From positions 1-34,867 of the forward strand of contig NZ_JAAAMH010000027.1 in assembly GCF_024105655.1 (NCBI RefSeq): 34,867 nucleotides of DNA, given 5' to 3'. Below the pieces are notes generated by a model that ran no database searches, was not told the DNA's origin, and saw only the letters and a list, made by a program, of their open reading frames with translations. This document shows, in pieces, positions 14,539 through 22,048 of the stretch. How positions within the stretch are numbered: position 1 is the stretch's first letter; each line of letters starts with the position of its first letter. The position numbers and the translations under genes are program-made. This DNA is from Aliihoeflea sp. 40Bstr573 (lineage in GTDB: Bacteria; Pseudomonadota; Alphaproteobacteria; Rhizobiales; Rhizobiaceae).

Positions 14539-15573
14539 ATGATTCTGCGTCACAAATCCTCTCCACGCCATACCAGCGCGCTCACCGGCGCCGCAGCGGC
14601 CGCTCCGGTATCGACGGTGCCGACCTGGATGCGCCGCGCCGTCCCGGATCCGCAAAGCCTTGCGGGCAAAGACATTGAAGACATGGCGCTCGTTGCCGGC
14701 GCCGCCATCGGCGCGCTCGATGCGGTGGTCCGCCGGCAGGAGCGGTGGTCCGGCGCCTGGCGGCAGCGCCTGGCGCTTGTCGCGGCCGCGGTAACGGCGA
14801 AACAGGCCGGCCGCGTCGAGGATGAACGCGCGTTGCGTGATACGTTTGTCTTCAGCGGCCCCGGCGATTGTTTGTCCGAGTCTACGACCCTCGGCCCCGC
14901 CGGGCTTTTTCTGCTCGCCTGGCGTCGGCTGGCTACCTGGCCCGCGGTCGAACTGCTGACGAAGAAAAACCTCGCCGCCGTCCTGGAAGAGTTCGGCTAC
15001 GCTCCGGATGATGCGGTGGTCAGCGATCTGGCGGACGACCTTCAACAGCTCTCCGCCAGTCCCGGGACGGTCGGGATCCTGACTGGGGCGTTCATGACCG
15101 CCGAACGACATGGCTTCGGGCGCGCCGTCGGAGCCTGGCTCGCCGACGCGCTGCTGGCGCAGCGGTTGGGCTGGAGCCATGCTTTGCCGCTGCTTGGAAT
15201 CGAGCTGGCCTTGGGTACAAGCGCCCGCCCGCGTCGATCGACAGGCAGTTCCGTGGCCACAAACGTTGAGATAGGATCTGAGAGTGTCAAAAGTCTCCTT
15301 GCTGCGCAGGCGCGGACCGCGTTGCGGGCGATCGACCTGTCTACCGAGCTCGGCCGTCGCGCGGAAAAACTGCTCGCCATCGCGCCGAAACTCAGAGCCA
15401 GGGGAGCAGACGCGGTCGTCGAAAGGCTTCTGTCAGGCGATGCAATGGTCGCTTCCGACAATGTCGGCGGGATGAGCGATCGCGGTCTGCGCCGCCTGTT
15501 CGACCGGCTGGTCGATCTCGGCGCCGTGCGCGAACTGACCGGTCGCACCGCGTTCCGCATCTACGGGCTGTGA
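14539..15573 (+). CDS. DUF1403 family protein
   Basis: This 344-residue protein from ATG 14539 (MILRHKSSPRH) is of the DUF1403 family, found on rhizobial and related plasmids and usually beside an ScpB-like gene. Function is unknown. The region from about residue 45 (DIEDMALVAGAAIGALDAVV) is alpha-helical and Ala/Leu-rich. The last 50 residues (GLRRLFDRLVDLGAVRELTGR) look like a winged-helix fold. The frame can extend to TTG 14467, but those residues do not look conserved. No clear ribosome-binding site is seen. The stop overlaps the GTG start of scpB, so the two are coupled. Confidence 0.82.
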   Translation: MILRHKSSPRHTSALTGAAAAAPVSTVPTWMRRAVPDPQSLAGKDIEDMALVAGAAIGALDAVVRRQERWSGAWRQRLALVAAAVTAKQAGRVEDERALRDTFVFSGPGDCLSESTTLGPAGLFLLAWRRLATWPAVELLTKKNLAAVLEEFGYAPDDAVVSDLADDLQQLSASPGTVGILTGAFMTAERHGFGRAVGAWLADALLAQRLGWSHALPLLGIELALGTSARPRRSTGSSVATNVEIGSESVKSLLAAQARTALRAIDLSTELGRRAEKLLAIAPKLRARGADAVVERLLSGDAMVASDNVGGMSDRGLRRLFDRLVDLGAVRELTGRTAFRIYGL

Positions 15574-16340
15574 CGACCATGGCGCAGGCAACGCGCAGGC
15601 GAGGGGGGAGCCGGTCAGATGAGCATCGATCCGGCGAACGGCGATCTGCCGATCATTTGTTCGACCGGGAGCTCGATCACCTGCCGCCGGAGGCACGCTG
15701 GCGCGAATGGATGCATCGCGTCGAGGCGACAATTTTTGCGGCCAGCGAGCCCGTCGATCGCGAGGCGCTGGCACGCGTCGTCGGAAAAAGCTGCAGCATC
15801 GATCTCTTGATCGACGATATCCGCGAGGAGTTGCGCGGCCGGCCCTATGACCTTGTTTCCGTCGCCGGCGGTTGGAAACACCTGACGCGGCCCGCCTACG
15901 CCGACGCCATCCGCGCCGCGGTCGGCAGCAATGAGAAGGCAAACCTGACGCAGTCCGAAGTGCTGGTGCTGATGTGCGTCGCCTATTTCCAGCCGATCAC
16001 GCGCGGAGAACTGTCGACGTTCTTCGGTAAGGAAGTTTCGCGCGACCTGATCGGCCATTTGCGCGGCGCGAAACTGATCGCCTCCGGTCCGCGCAGCCCG
16101 ACGCCCGGCGCGCCGTACACCTACGTTACGACCAAAGAGTTCCTGCTGGCGTTCGGACTCGACACGTTGCGTGATTTGCCGGATTTCGAGGCGCTCGAGG
16201 ACGCCGGGCTGCTGTCGAAGGACAAGCTGCTGGCGGGAGATATTCCGGTCGGGTTGGCGAGCGGAGAGGAAGACGGTGAGAACGAGAGTGCTGTGGGCTA
16301 TAGTGAAGAGGCACGATTGGACCAGACGAGCTCGGAATGA
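15570..16340 (+). CDS. Orphan ScpB-like (kite) segregation/condensation protein
   Basis: This 256-residue protein has the two winged-helix domains of ScpB: VEATIFAASEPVDREALARV (about 50-70) and KANLTQSEVLVLMCVAYFQP through SRDLIGHLRGAKLI (about 128-172). The closing YVTTKEFLLAFGLDTLRDLP motif (about 188-207) is typical. ScpB normally binds the ScpA kleisin on SMC. No scpA or smc gene lies in this window. Start is GTG 15570 (overlap with the DUF1403 stop) or ATG 15579. The stop overlaps the next ATG by four bases. The C-terminal acidic tail is not conserved. It may act with DUF1403 in plasmid maintenance; that is inference. Confidence 0.85.
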   Translation: MTTMAQATRRRGGSRSDEHRSGERRSADHLFDRELDHLPPEARWREWMHRVEATIFAASEPVDREALARVVGKSCSIDLLIDDIREELRGRPYDLVSVAGGWKHLTRPAYADAIRAAVGSNEKANLTQSEVLVLMCVAYFQPITRGELSTFFGKEVSRDLIGHLRGAKLIASGPRSPTPGAPYTYVTTKEFLLAFGLDTLRDLPDFEALEDAGLLSKDKLLAGDIPVGLASGEEDGENESAVGYSEEARLDQTSSE

Positions 16341-17020
16341 ACGGAGTGGATCAGCTTAGGCCGGTTGAACTGAAAGTGGTGGACGAGCTGTTCGGAATGG
16401 GTTCCGGCTATGTGCTCGATTTCACCAATGCGACGTTCGACGACTTCTTTCTTCGCGAAGTCGGCGTTGACATCTATGACGACGCCTATGCCCAAGGGGC
16501 CGGTAGCAAGGGGAAGCGTATGCGTGCCTTTTTCACTGTCGGCCAGCCTCGCGCCATCGTGCGCGCGCTCACTTCTCTGTGGGAGTATCGGGAAGCAGCA
16601 CGCATCGGCCGCGGCGACACGGAGACTGTCATCAATGCCCGGAGTCGCCTCAGCGCGATTGTCGAGCGATTGGGTGGCGCGCCATTGCCGTCCTTCGACC
16701 TTGACGATGTCTCACCCCGGTCGGGCCCTTCCTCCGTGCATAGCGCTCCCGACCATATCGCCCTGGATCGTCTCGAAAACGACTTCTTGGCGCTGCACGG
16801 CATGTCGGATGAACCTCAGGCGCGAGGCTATCATTTCGAGCGGCTTCTCACCGCCGTGTTCAACGCCTGGCACATGGATGCAAAGGGAGGGTTTCGCCTG
16901 ACCGGGGAGCAGATAGACGGCTCGTTCCAGCACGGCGGCACCACATATCTGCTCGAAGCAAAGTGGCACCGTGCGAAGACCGATGCGGAGAAGCTGCACG
17001 CCTTACTGGGGATAGATTAA
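16337..17020 (+). CDS. Restriction-endonuclease-like protein, C-terminally truncated
   Basis: The N-terminal part (DELFGMGSGYVLDFTNATFD and FLREVGVDIYDDAYAQGAGS) matches a domain found ahead of nuclease domains in putative defence proteins. The C-terminal part is the start of an Mrr-like PD-(D/E)XK fold: GYHFERLLTAVF, then IDGSF and YLLEAKW (Asp and E-A-K near 194-210). Full-length relatives continue for another 70-90 residues after EAKW. Here the frame leaves the expected path after about KLHA (base 16998) and stops at 17020, directly before the next gene. The catalytic residues remain but the fold is incomplete, so it may be inactive. ATG 16337 overlaps the scpB stop, making it the third gene of the operon. 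Confidence 0.65.
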   Translation: MNGVDQLRPVELKVVDELFGMGSGYVLDFTNATFDDFFLREVGVDIYDDAYAQGAGSKGKRMRAFFTVGQPRAIVRALTSLWEYREAARIGRGDTETVINARSRLSAIVERLGGAPLPSFDLDDVSPRSGPSSVHSAPDHIALDRLENDFLALHGMSDEPQARGYHFERLLTAVFNAWHMDAKGGFRLTGEQIDGSFQHGGTTYLLEAKWHRAKTDAEKLHALLGID

Positions 17021-17034
17021 AAAAGGAGACGACC

Positions 17035-17670
17035 ATGTCCGCCGCCGAAGCGTTCACACTGACCGAGGCCGGCTACGTTCTCAATCGGTCAACTACCGCG
17101 CTCAACAAGGCCGTCGATACCGGTGCTATTCGCGCGCGCAAGCGCCGGGTCGGCACCGCCGTCCAGCGCCTGCTTGGACCCGCTGAGATGCGCTTCCTCC
17201 TAGTTGCCGACCGGCTCGAAAAAGATCTGACGCCCGCCGGACGGCGGCGCCTCTACGAGGCGATCCGTCAGCTTTCGGCTGATGCCAACCGCGTTACGCT
17301 TGGAGAGCTCGTGCTCGATCTTGGCAAAGTCGATGCCGACCTCAAAGGTCGGCTTCGACGCCTCGAGGAGCTCCGCCGATGGGTGGAGGCCGACGACGGA
17401 GGCGACCCGCTTATAAAGGGCACTACCATTCCCGTTCACATGGTGGCGGCCTTGGCCCGCACGCAGTCTGTAGCTGAGATCGTGGCAGACTTTCCATCGC
17501 TGACTCCCGAGCAGGTGGAATCCGCGATCGAATATGCGAAGGCCTATCCCAAGCGCGGACGGCCCTATCCCGCCCGGAGCCTGAAGCGCGCGCTCGCTGA
17601 ATTGGCCGACCTTGGCGCATTCGATGACGAAGCACTGACGACCGAGGTCGCGCCGCGCAGGATTCCGTGA
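17035..17670 (+). CDS. DUF433-containing antitoxin (VapB-like)
   Basis: This 211-residue protein starts at ATG 17035, chosen for the AAGGAG seven to twelve bases upstream. The N-terminal part is a MerR-like helix-turn-helix (FTLTEAGYVLNRSTTALNKA, about 6-60). The DUF433 domain lies at about 121-178 (DPLIKGTTIPVHMVAAL, FPSLTPEQVESAIEYAKAYP). DUF433 proteins act as antitoxins of PIN-domain toxins, and the next gene is one, starting at a GTG that overlaps this stop (17667-17670). The upstream truncated nuclease gene ends 14 bases before it. Confidence 0.82.
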   Translation: MSAAEAFTLTEAGYVLNRSTTALNKAVDTGAIRARKRRVGTAVQRLLGPAEMRFLLVADRLEKDLTPAGRRRLYEAIRQLSADANRVTLGELVLDLGKVDADLKGRLRRLEELRRWVEADDGGDPLIKGTTIPVHMVAALARTQSVAEIVADFPSLTPEQVESAIEYAKAYPKRGRPYPARSLKRALAELADLGAFDDEALTTEVAPRRIP

Positions 17671-18097
17671 CCGCCTATCTGATCGATGAGAATGTACTCC
17701 GCGAATTCGGCGCGCGGGGCAATGCGAATGTGCGCAAATGGCTCGCCACCGTCGACGATGCGGATCTGAGGCTGAGCGTCGCGACCCTGTTCGAGAAGCG
17801 CCGCGGCGCGGAAGCGCTGAAGCGTCGTGACTCGCTGAGGTCGGCGGAGTTGCTCAAGGCTATCGCGGCCGCCGAAAAAGCCTTTGCCGACCGCATCATT
17901 CCCGTCGACCCCCGGTCGTCGAGGAATGGACGCGAGTGCTTGGCGCCAAAAATAAGGACCAGTGGGACATGGCGCTCGCCGCGACTGCGCGGGTTCACGG
18001 TCTCGTCCTAGTGACCCGCAACACCAAGGATTTCGAGGGCCGCGGCGTGCGCCTGCTTGATCCATTCCGTGATCCTCCGGTGCAGATCGAGCCGTGA
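17667..18097 (+). pseudogene. VapC-like PIN-domain toxin with a one-base frameshift
   Basis: The frame starts TAYLIDENVLREF, the first acidic PIN motif, and continues through SVATLFEKRRGAEAL to DRIIPVDP. It then shifts: the bases after 17913 read in the +2 frame as VVEEWTRVLGAKNKDQWDMA, ALAATARVHGLVLVTRNTKD and F to the stop TGA 18095-18097. This is the rest of a PIN domain, with its conserved Asp. Restoring one C in the C5 run at 17909-17913 joins the two parts into about 143 residues. As it stands, the product loses its last acidic residues at about residue 82 and should be inactive. A sequencing error in the C run is also possible. Confidence 0.85.
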
Positions 18098-18266
18098 TAC
18101 GCATCGCCGCATAACGGTTCGATGGTTTGTGCGGCAATTAGCAGTGTATCATCTTTGTTCCTTTCGTTGTCGTTTTTGAACAGCTATGCGGTCATTGGGT
18201 TTTATGACGCGCAGAAAGCCCGCCAAACGGAAAATGTCATCGCCCTCGCGAACATCGCAAAGAGGG

Positions 18267-18295
18267 TTGACCCCTCGCCATTTGTATCGTATGTT
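18267..18295 (+). promoter_or_regulatory. Predicted promoter of the catabolic operon
   Basis: TTGACC (18267-18272) and TATGTT (18290-18295) are exactly 17 bases apart. Transcription would start near 18302, about 36 bases before the dctP ATG. The rest of the 240-base gap 18098-18337 shows nothing gene-like. Confidence 0.55.
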
Positions 18296-18302
18296 GTAAT
18301 AG

Positions 18303-18321
18303 TGTTTCGATATAAGAAACA
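18303..18321. promoter_or_regulatory. Candidate IclR operator upstream of dctP
   Basis: TGTTTC (18303-18308) and GAAACA (18316-18321) are perfect inverted arms around GATATAA. TTTC/GAAA dyads of this size are common for IclR-family regulators, and an IclR gene is the fourth gene of this operon. It overlaps the predicted transcription start, which suggests repression. Confidence 0.5.
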
Positions 18322-18337
18322 TAAGGGAGGAGTTACC

Positions 18338-19321
18338 ATGAACATTCGCAGCGGCATCATTGCCGCCATTGCCCTGTTGCTGCCGGCCACGGCCTTCGCG
18401 CAGGACGTCACCCTGAAGTTCGGCCATGCCGCGACCTCGAAGCACCTGTTCCAGGACGGGCTTGTGATGTTCGCCGACAAGGTCGCGGCCGAGACCGGCG
18501 GCAAGGTCAAGATCGAGGTCTACGGCGACCGCCAGCTCGGCGACGACAAGCAGCTGCTGGAGGGCATTCAGCTCGGCACGATCGACGGCGCGCTCGTTTC
18601 GGTGCCGACGATGCCGCTGGTGCTGAACTCGCCGGTCTTCGATTCGCTGCAGCTGCCGTTCCTGGTGCCCAGCTACGACAAGATGGCGGAGGTCCTGTCG
18701 TCGGACGTCGGCCAGAAGCTGCTGGATTCGCTCGCGACCAGCAACATCAAGGGCCTCGGCTACATCGAGGCCGGCCAGCGTCATTTCCTGTCGCGCACCA
18801 AGGCGGTGAAGACCGTCGCCGACTTCGCGGGCCTCAAGACCCGCATCGTTCCCACCCCGCTGCACAAGGCGATCTGGGAAGCCGTCGGCACGGCCCCGAT
18901 CGGCATGGCCTTCGGCGAGGTCTTCTCGGCGCTCGAGACCGGCACGATCGACGCGGTCGAGATCAACCTCTCATCGGCCTTCGCCGAGAGCTATTTCGAG
19001 GCGGCCAAAAACGCGACGCTTACCGGCCACTACTTCTGGCCGGGCGTGCTGATGATGGGCTCGGCCAAGTTCGATACCCTCACCGACGAGCAGAAGAAGG
19101 CGATCGTCGAGGCCGGCCACGAGGTCATCGCCGAGCATTACGCGCTCGCCCGCGACCAGGAGGCCGAGATCGCCAAGAAGCTCGAGGAGAAGGGCGTCAC
19201 GGTCTCGAAACTCGAGGACCTCGCCGAGATGCAGGCGAAGACCAAGCCCGTGCTCGACGCATGGGTCGCCAAGGATCCGCTGATCCAGGAATTCGTCGGC
19301 GCGGTCCAGAAGACCAACTGA
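18338..19321 (+). CDS. TRAP transporter substrate-binding protein (DctP family)
   Basis: This periplasmic solute receptor of 327 residues has a clear signal peptide (MNIRSGIIAAIALLLPATAF, cut after AFA before QDVT). The mature part shows DctP features: VTLKFGHAATSKHLFQDGL, LGDDKQLLEGIQLGTIDGAL and the ligand-pocket stretch GLKTRIVPTPLHKAIWEAVG. A GTIDAVE motif follows. DctP receptors usually bind the ligand carboxylate through a conserved Arg, probably the one in LKTRIVP. ATG 18338 has an excellent AAGGGAGGAG; longer upstream starts lack signal-peptide logic. It is the first gene of the catabolic operon. Ligand is unknown. Confidence 0.94.
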   Translation: MNIRSGIIAAIALLLPATAFAQDVTLKFGHAATSKHLFQDGLVMFADKVAAETGGKVKIEVYGDRQLGDDKQLLEGIQLGTIDGALVSVPTMPLVLNSPVFDSLQLPFLVPSYDKMAEVLSSDVGQKLLDSLATSNIKGLGYIEAGQRHFLSRTKAVKTVADFAGLKTRIVPTPLHKAIWEAVGTAPIGMAFGEVFSALETGTIDAVEINLSSAFAESYFEAAKNATLTGHYFWPGVLMMGSAKFDTLTDEQKKAIVEAGHEVIAEHYALARDQEAEIAKKLEEKGVTVSKLEDLAEMQAKTKPVLDAWVAKDPLIQEFVGAVQKTN

Positions 19322-19328
19322 TTTTCCC

Positions 19329-19356
19329 GGGGCGGCGCCATCCCGGCTGCCGCCCC
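19329..19356 (+). promoter_or_regulatory. GC-rich hairpin between dctP and dctQ
   Basis: GGGGCGGC (19329-19336) pairs perfectly with GCCGCCCC (19349-19356) eight bases after the dctP stop. No T run follows. Such stem-loops after binding-protein genes stabilise or partly terminate the message so that the receptor is made in excess over the membrane subunits. Confidence 0.5.
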
Positions 19357-19438
19357 GTCCCGACCGCTTTTCCGCACCGTGCCTTGCGGCGGCCTTCCGG
19401 CCGCGACGGCGGAGGCATGCCGATGACGGGGCTGATCC

Positions 19439-19996
19439 ATGCTCGCTTTGCGACGCTATTTCGACGCGGTGGTGTCCACGATCCTGATCTGGATGCTGAT
19501 CGTGCTTCTCGCGGTGATGACGCTGCAAATCGTGCTGCGGTACGGCTTCTCCACCTCGCTGATCTGGGCCGAGGAAATCTGCCGTTACCTGCTGGTCTGG
19601 GTCTCGTTCCTGGCGGCCGTGCTCGCTTATGAGCGGGGCGAGATCGCCAGCGTGCCGATGCTGCGCGATGCGCTGCCGCCCAATGCCGGCCTGGTGCTCG
19701 CGATCGTCGCCAACCTGCTCGGCATCGTGCTGCTGTCGGTGCTGGTCTGGTACGGCTTCGTCTATGCGAACCGGCTTGGCTCCTCGCCGATCCCGGCGAT
19801 GAAGTTCCTGCTCGGCGACCTGTTCGGCCCGGATTTCCCGGTCCCCAGGGTCTATTGGGTCTACATCGCTCTGCCGGCCGGGCTCGCGCTGTTCGCGCTG
19901 CGGCTCGCCATGGACATCGTCCTCTATGCCCGCATGATCGGCACCGGCGCGCGCGCCTCCGACCTCAGGCTCGCAACCGGGATCGAGGCGCACTGA
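19439..19996 (+). CDS. TRAP transporter small permease (DctQ family)
   Basis: This 185-residue integral membrane subunit has four hydrophobic helices and the family motif LQIVLRYGFSTSLIWAEEIC (about 30-49), followed by RYLLVWVSFLAA. The in-frame start is ATG 19439, as a stop (TGA 19433) lies just before. Oddly, a good GGAGG (19411-19415) sits seven bases before ATG 19423 in another frame, which hints at a lost base near the start. The stop overlaps the ATG of the large permease by one base. Confidence 0.9.
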   Translation: MLALRRYFDAVVSTILIWMLIVLLAVMTLQIVLRYGFSTSLIWAEEICRYLLVWVSFLAAVLAYERGEIASVPMLRDALPPNAGLVLAIVANLLGIVLLSVLVWYGFVYANRLGSSPIPAMKFLLGDLFGPDFPVPRVYWVYIALPAGLALFALRLAMDIVLYARMIGTGARASDLRLATGIEAH

Positions 19997-21270
19997 TGAT
20001 CCTCTATCTCGCCATCTTCTTCGCGGCGCTGATCATCGGCATGCCGGTGGCGCTTGGTCTCGGCATGGCCTCGCTGGTCTACCTGCTGATCGAGGGCCAC
20101 GGACACCTGCTGGTCGCCTTCCCGCAACGCATGATCGCCGGCATCGACAGCTTCCTGCTGTTGACGATCCCGTTCTTCATCCTCGCCGGAAATCTAATGA
20201 GCGCGGCCAATCTGACCGGACACATCGTTCGTGCGGCGCAGTTCCTTGTCGGGCGGATCAAGGGTGGGCTGGCCGTGGTTAATGTTCTGTCCAACCTTCT
20301 CATGTCGGGGTCGAGCGGCGCAGCGACTTCGGAAGCCGCCGCCGTCGGGGGTATCATGATCCCCCCGATGAAGCGCGACGGCTACGATCCTGCTTATTCC
20401 GCCGCCTTGACGGCGGCCGGCTCGCTGCTCGGGCCGCTGATCCCGCCGTCCCTCCCGCTGATCCTGTTTGGCGTGCTCAGCGGAACGTCAATCGGCGACC
20501 TCTTCCTGGGTGGCATCCTGCCCGGTCTCATCCTCAGCGGCCTCTTGACCGGCTATGCCCTCTGGAAGGGGCGAAAGGAAAACCATCCTATGTCGTCCGC
20601 GGTCCCGGCCGAAGAACGTCGCGGCCTGCTGGTCGCCGCGGCGCCAGCCGTCTTCCTGCCGATCCTGATCGTTGTCGGTATCCGGACCGGCATCTTCACG
20701 CCTACCGAAGCCGCCGGTGTGGCGTGCATCTATGCCTTGGCCATCGGGCTTTTCGTCTACCGTTCTTTGTCGTGGCAGAAGCTCAAGCGGTGCTTCTACG
20801 ACACCGCGACGATGTCGTCCGGCGTTATGCTGGTCGTCGCCATGGCGAGCATGACAGGCTTTGTGCTGGGCATCGAAAGCCTGCCGCAGAAGGTCGCCGC
20901 CCTGATCCTGGGCGTGTCTGAAAACCCGGCGATCCTTATCATCCTGCTCAACGTCATACTCCTCATCCTCGGCCTGTTTCTCGAGCCGCTGGCGGCAATG
21001 GTTCTGATCATGCCGGTGCTCAACGCGCTGGCGCCGACCATCGGCATGGATCCTGTGCAGATGGGCGTCATGGTGGTCCTGAACCTCATGATCGGCATGA
21101 TAACGCCGCCCGTCGGACTGGTGCTGTTCATCGTCTCCTCGATCGCTCGCAGCCCGCTGCAGGCGGTGACGCGGGCTGCGCTTCCGATGCTTGGGTTGTG
21201 TATCCTCCTGCTTCTCATGGTCGCCGCGATCCCGGGCCTCTCGCTCTGGATTCCAGGCCTGTTCAAGTGA
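19996..21270 (+). CDS. TRAP transporter large permease (DctM family)
   Basis: This 424-residue membrane protein with about 12 hydrophobic segments is the Na+-coupled translocation subunit. The N-terminal MILYLAIFFAALIIGMPVAL and SFLLLTIPFFILAGNLMSAA are diagnostic, as are MSGSSGAATSEAAAVG, LGPLIPPSLPLI and the closing MIGMITPPVGLVLFI. Length is standard. ATG 19996 is set by the TGATG overlap with dctQ. Confidence 0.95.
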   Translation: MILYLAIFFAALIIGMPVALGLGMASLVYLLIEGHGHLLVAFPQRMIAGIDSFLLLTIPFFILAGNLMSAANLTGHIVRAAQFLVGRIKGGLAVVNVLSNLLMSGSSGAATSEAAAVGGIMIPPMKRDGYDPAYSAALTAAGSLLGPLIPPSLPLILFGVLSGTSIGDLFLGGILPGLILSGLLTGYALWKGRKENHPMSSAVPAEERRGLLVAAAPAVFLPILIVVGIRTGIFTPTEAAGVACIYALAIGLFVYRSLSWQKLKRCFYDTATMSSGVMLVVAMASMTGFVLGIESLPQKVAALILGVSENPAILIILLNVILLILGLFLEPLAAMVLIMPVLNALAPTIGMDPVQMGVMVVLNLMIGMITPPVGLVLFIVSSIARSPLQAVTRAALPMLGLCILLLLMVAAIPGLSLWIPGLFK

Positions 21271-21277
21271 GGATGAG

Positions 21278-22048
21278 ATGACGGTAGAGCTCGACAAATC
21301 GGTCAACCAGTCCACCCAGATGGCCTTCATGATCATCGAGGTGATGGCGGAGATCGGCCAGCCCGTGGGCCTGTCCGACCTCGCGCGCCGGATCGGCGTG
21401 TCGAAGGTGCGCGTCTTCCGCTTCCTGCGCACGCTGCTCTCGCTCGGCTATGTGCTGCAGGACCCGGAGACCGAGAAATACCGGCTCTCCTACAAGCTTT
21501 ATCATCTCGGCCAGGCTCTGGCCGACTCGACCGACATCCTGCGCGAGGCGCGGCCCGTCATGGTCGAGCTGCGCGACGCCACCGGCTTCACGGTCTCCTT
21601 CTCGCAGATGGAGCAGGGCGGCATGCGCATCCTCGACATGGTGCGCACCGAGCAGCCGGTGGTGATCGTCACCCGCCCGGGCGCGCTGCTTGACTTCCAT
21701 GCCTCGGCGCAAGGCAAGATCGCGCTCGCCTTCGGCGGCGCGAAGCTCGCCGGCACCGCGCTTCGCCAATGGACCAGCGAGACGTCGGCCGACCGTTCCG
21801 CCGTCGAGGCGGAGGTGTCCGAGGTGCGGACACGGGGTTGGGCCGATGCGCCGAACCAGACCCTGCAGGGCGTCACCGCCGTCTCCGCGCCCGTCTTCGA
21901 CATGACCGGCGATTTCGTCGCCACGCTGACGATCGCCGGACCCACCAACACCATCGGGACGCCGCCCGACCCTCGCTACGTCGAGGCGCTGACGGCAGCG
22001 GCCCGCAAGATCTCCCGGAATCTAGGCAATACGGATCAGATGACATGA
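21278..22048 (+). CDS. IclR-family transcriptional regulator
   Basis: This 256-residue protein has an N-terminal winged helix (about 14-75, STQMAFMIIEVMAEIGQPVG, LARRIGVSKVRVFRFLRTLL). The C-terminal IclR effector domain (about 90-250) contains HASAQGKIALAF and GWADAPNQTLQGVTAVSAPV. It lies inside the operon, seven bases after dctM and overlapping the next gene by four bases, so it is co-transcribed with the genes it presumably controls. The likely ligand is a pathway intermediate. The candidate operator is at 18303-18321. ATG 21278 has GAGG upstream. Confidence 0.93.
   Translation: MTVELDKSVNQSTQMAFMIIEVMAEIGQPVGLSDLARRIGVSKVRVFRFLRTLLSLGYVLQDPETEKYRLSYKLYHLGQALADSTDILREARPVMVELRDATGFTVSFSQMEQGGMRILDMVRTEQPVVIVTRPGALLDFHASAQGKIALAFGGAKLAGTALRQWTSETSADRSAVEAEVSEVRTRGWADAPNQTLQGVTAVSAPVFDMTGDFVATLTIAGPTNTIGTPPDPRYVEALTAAARKISRNLGNTDQMT

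Noticed and set aside
18122-18337. Longer start of the dctP gene
   Set aside because: It would destroy the signal peptide position and include the promoter; ATG 18338 has AAGGGAGGAG.
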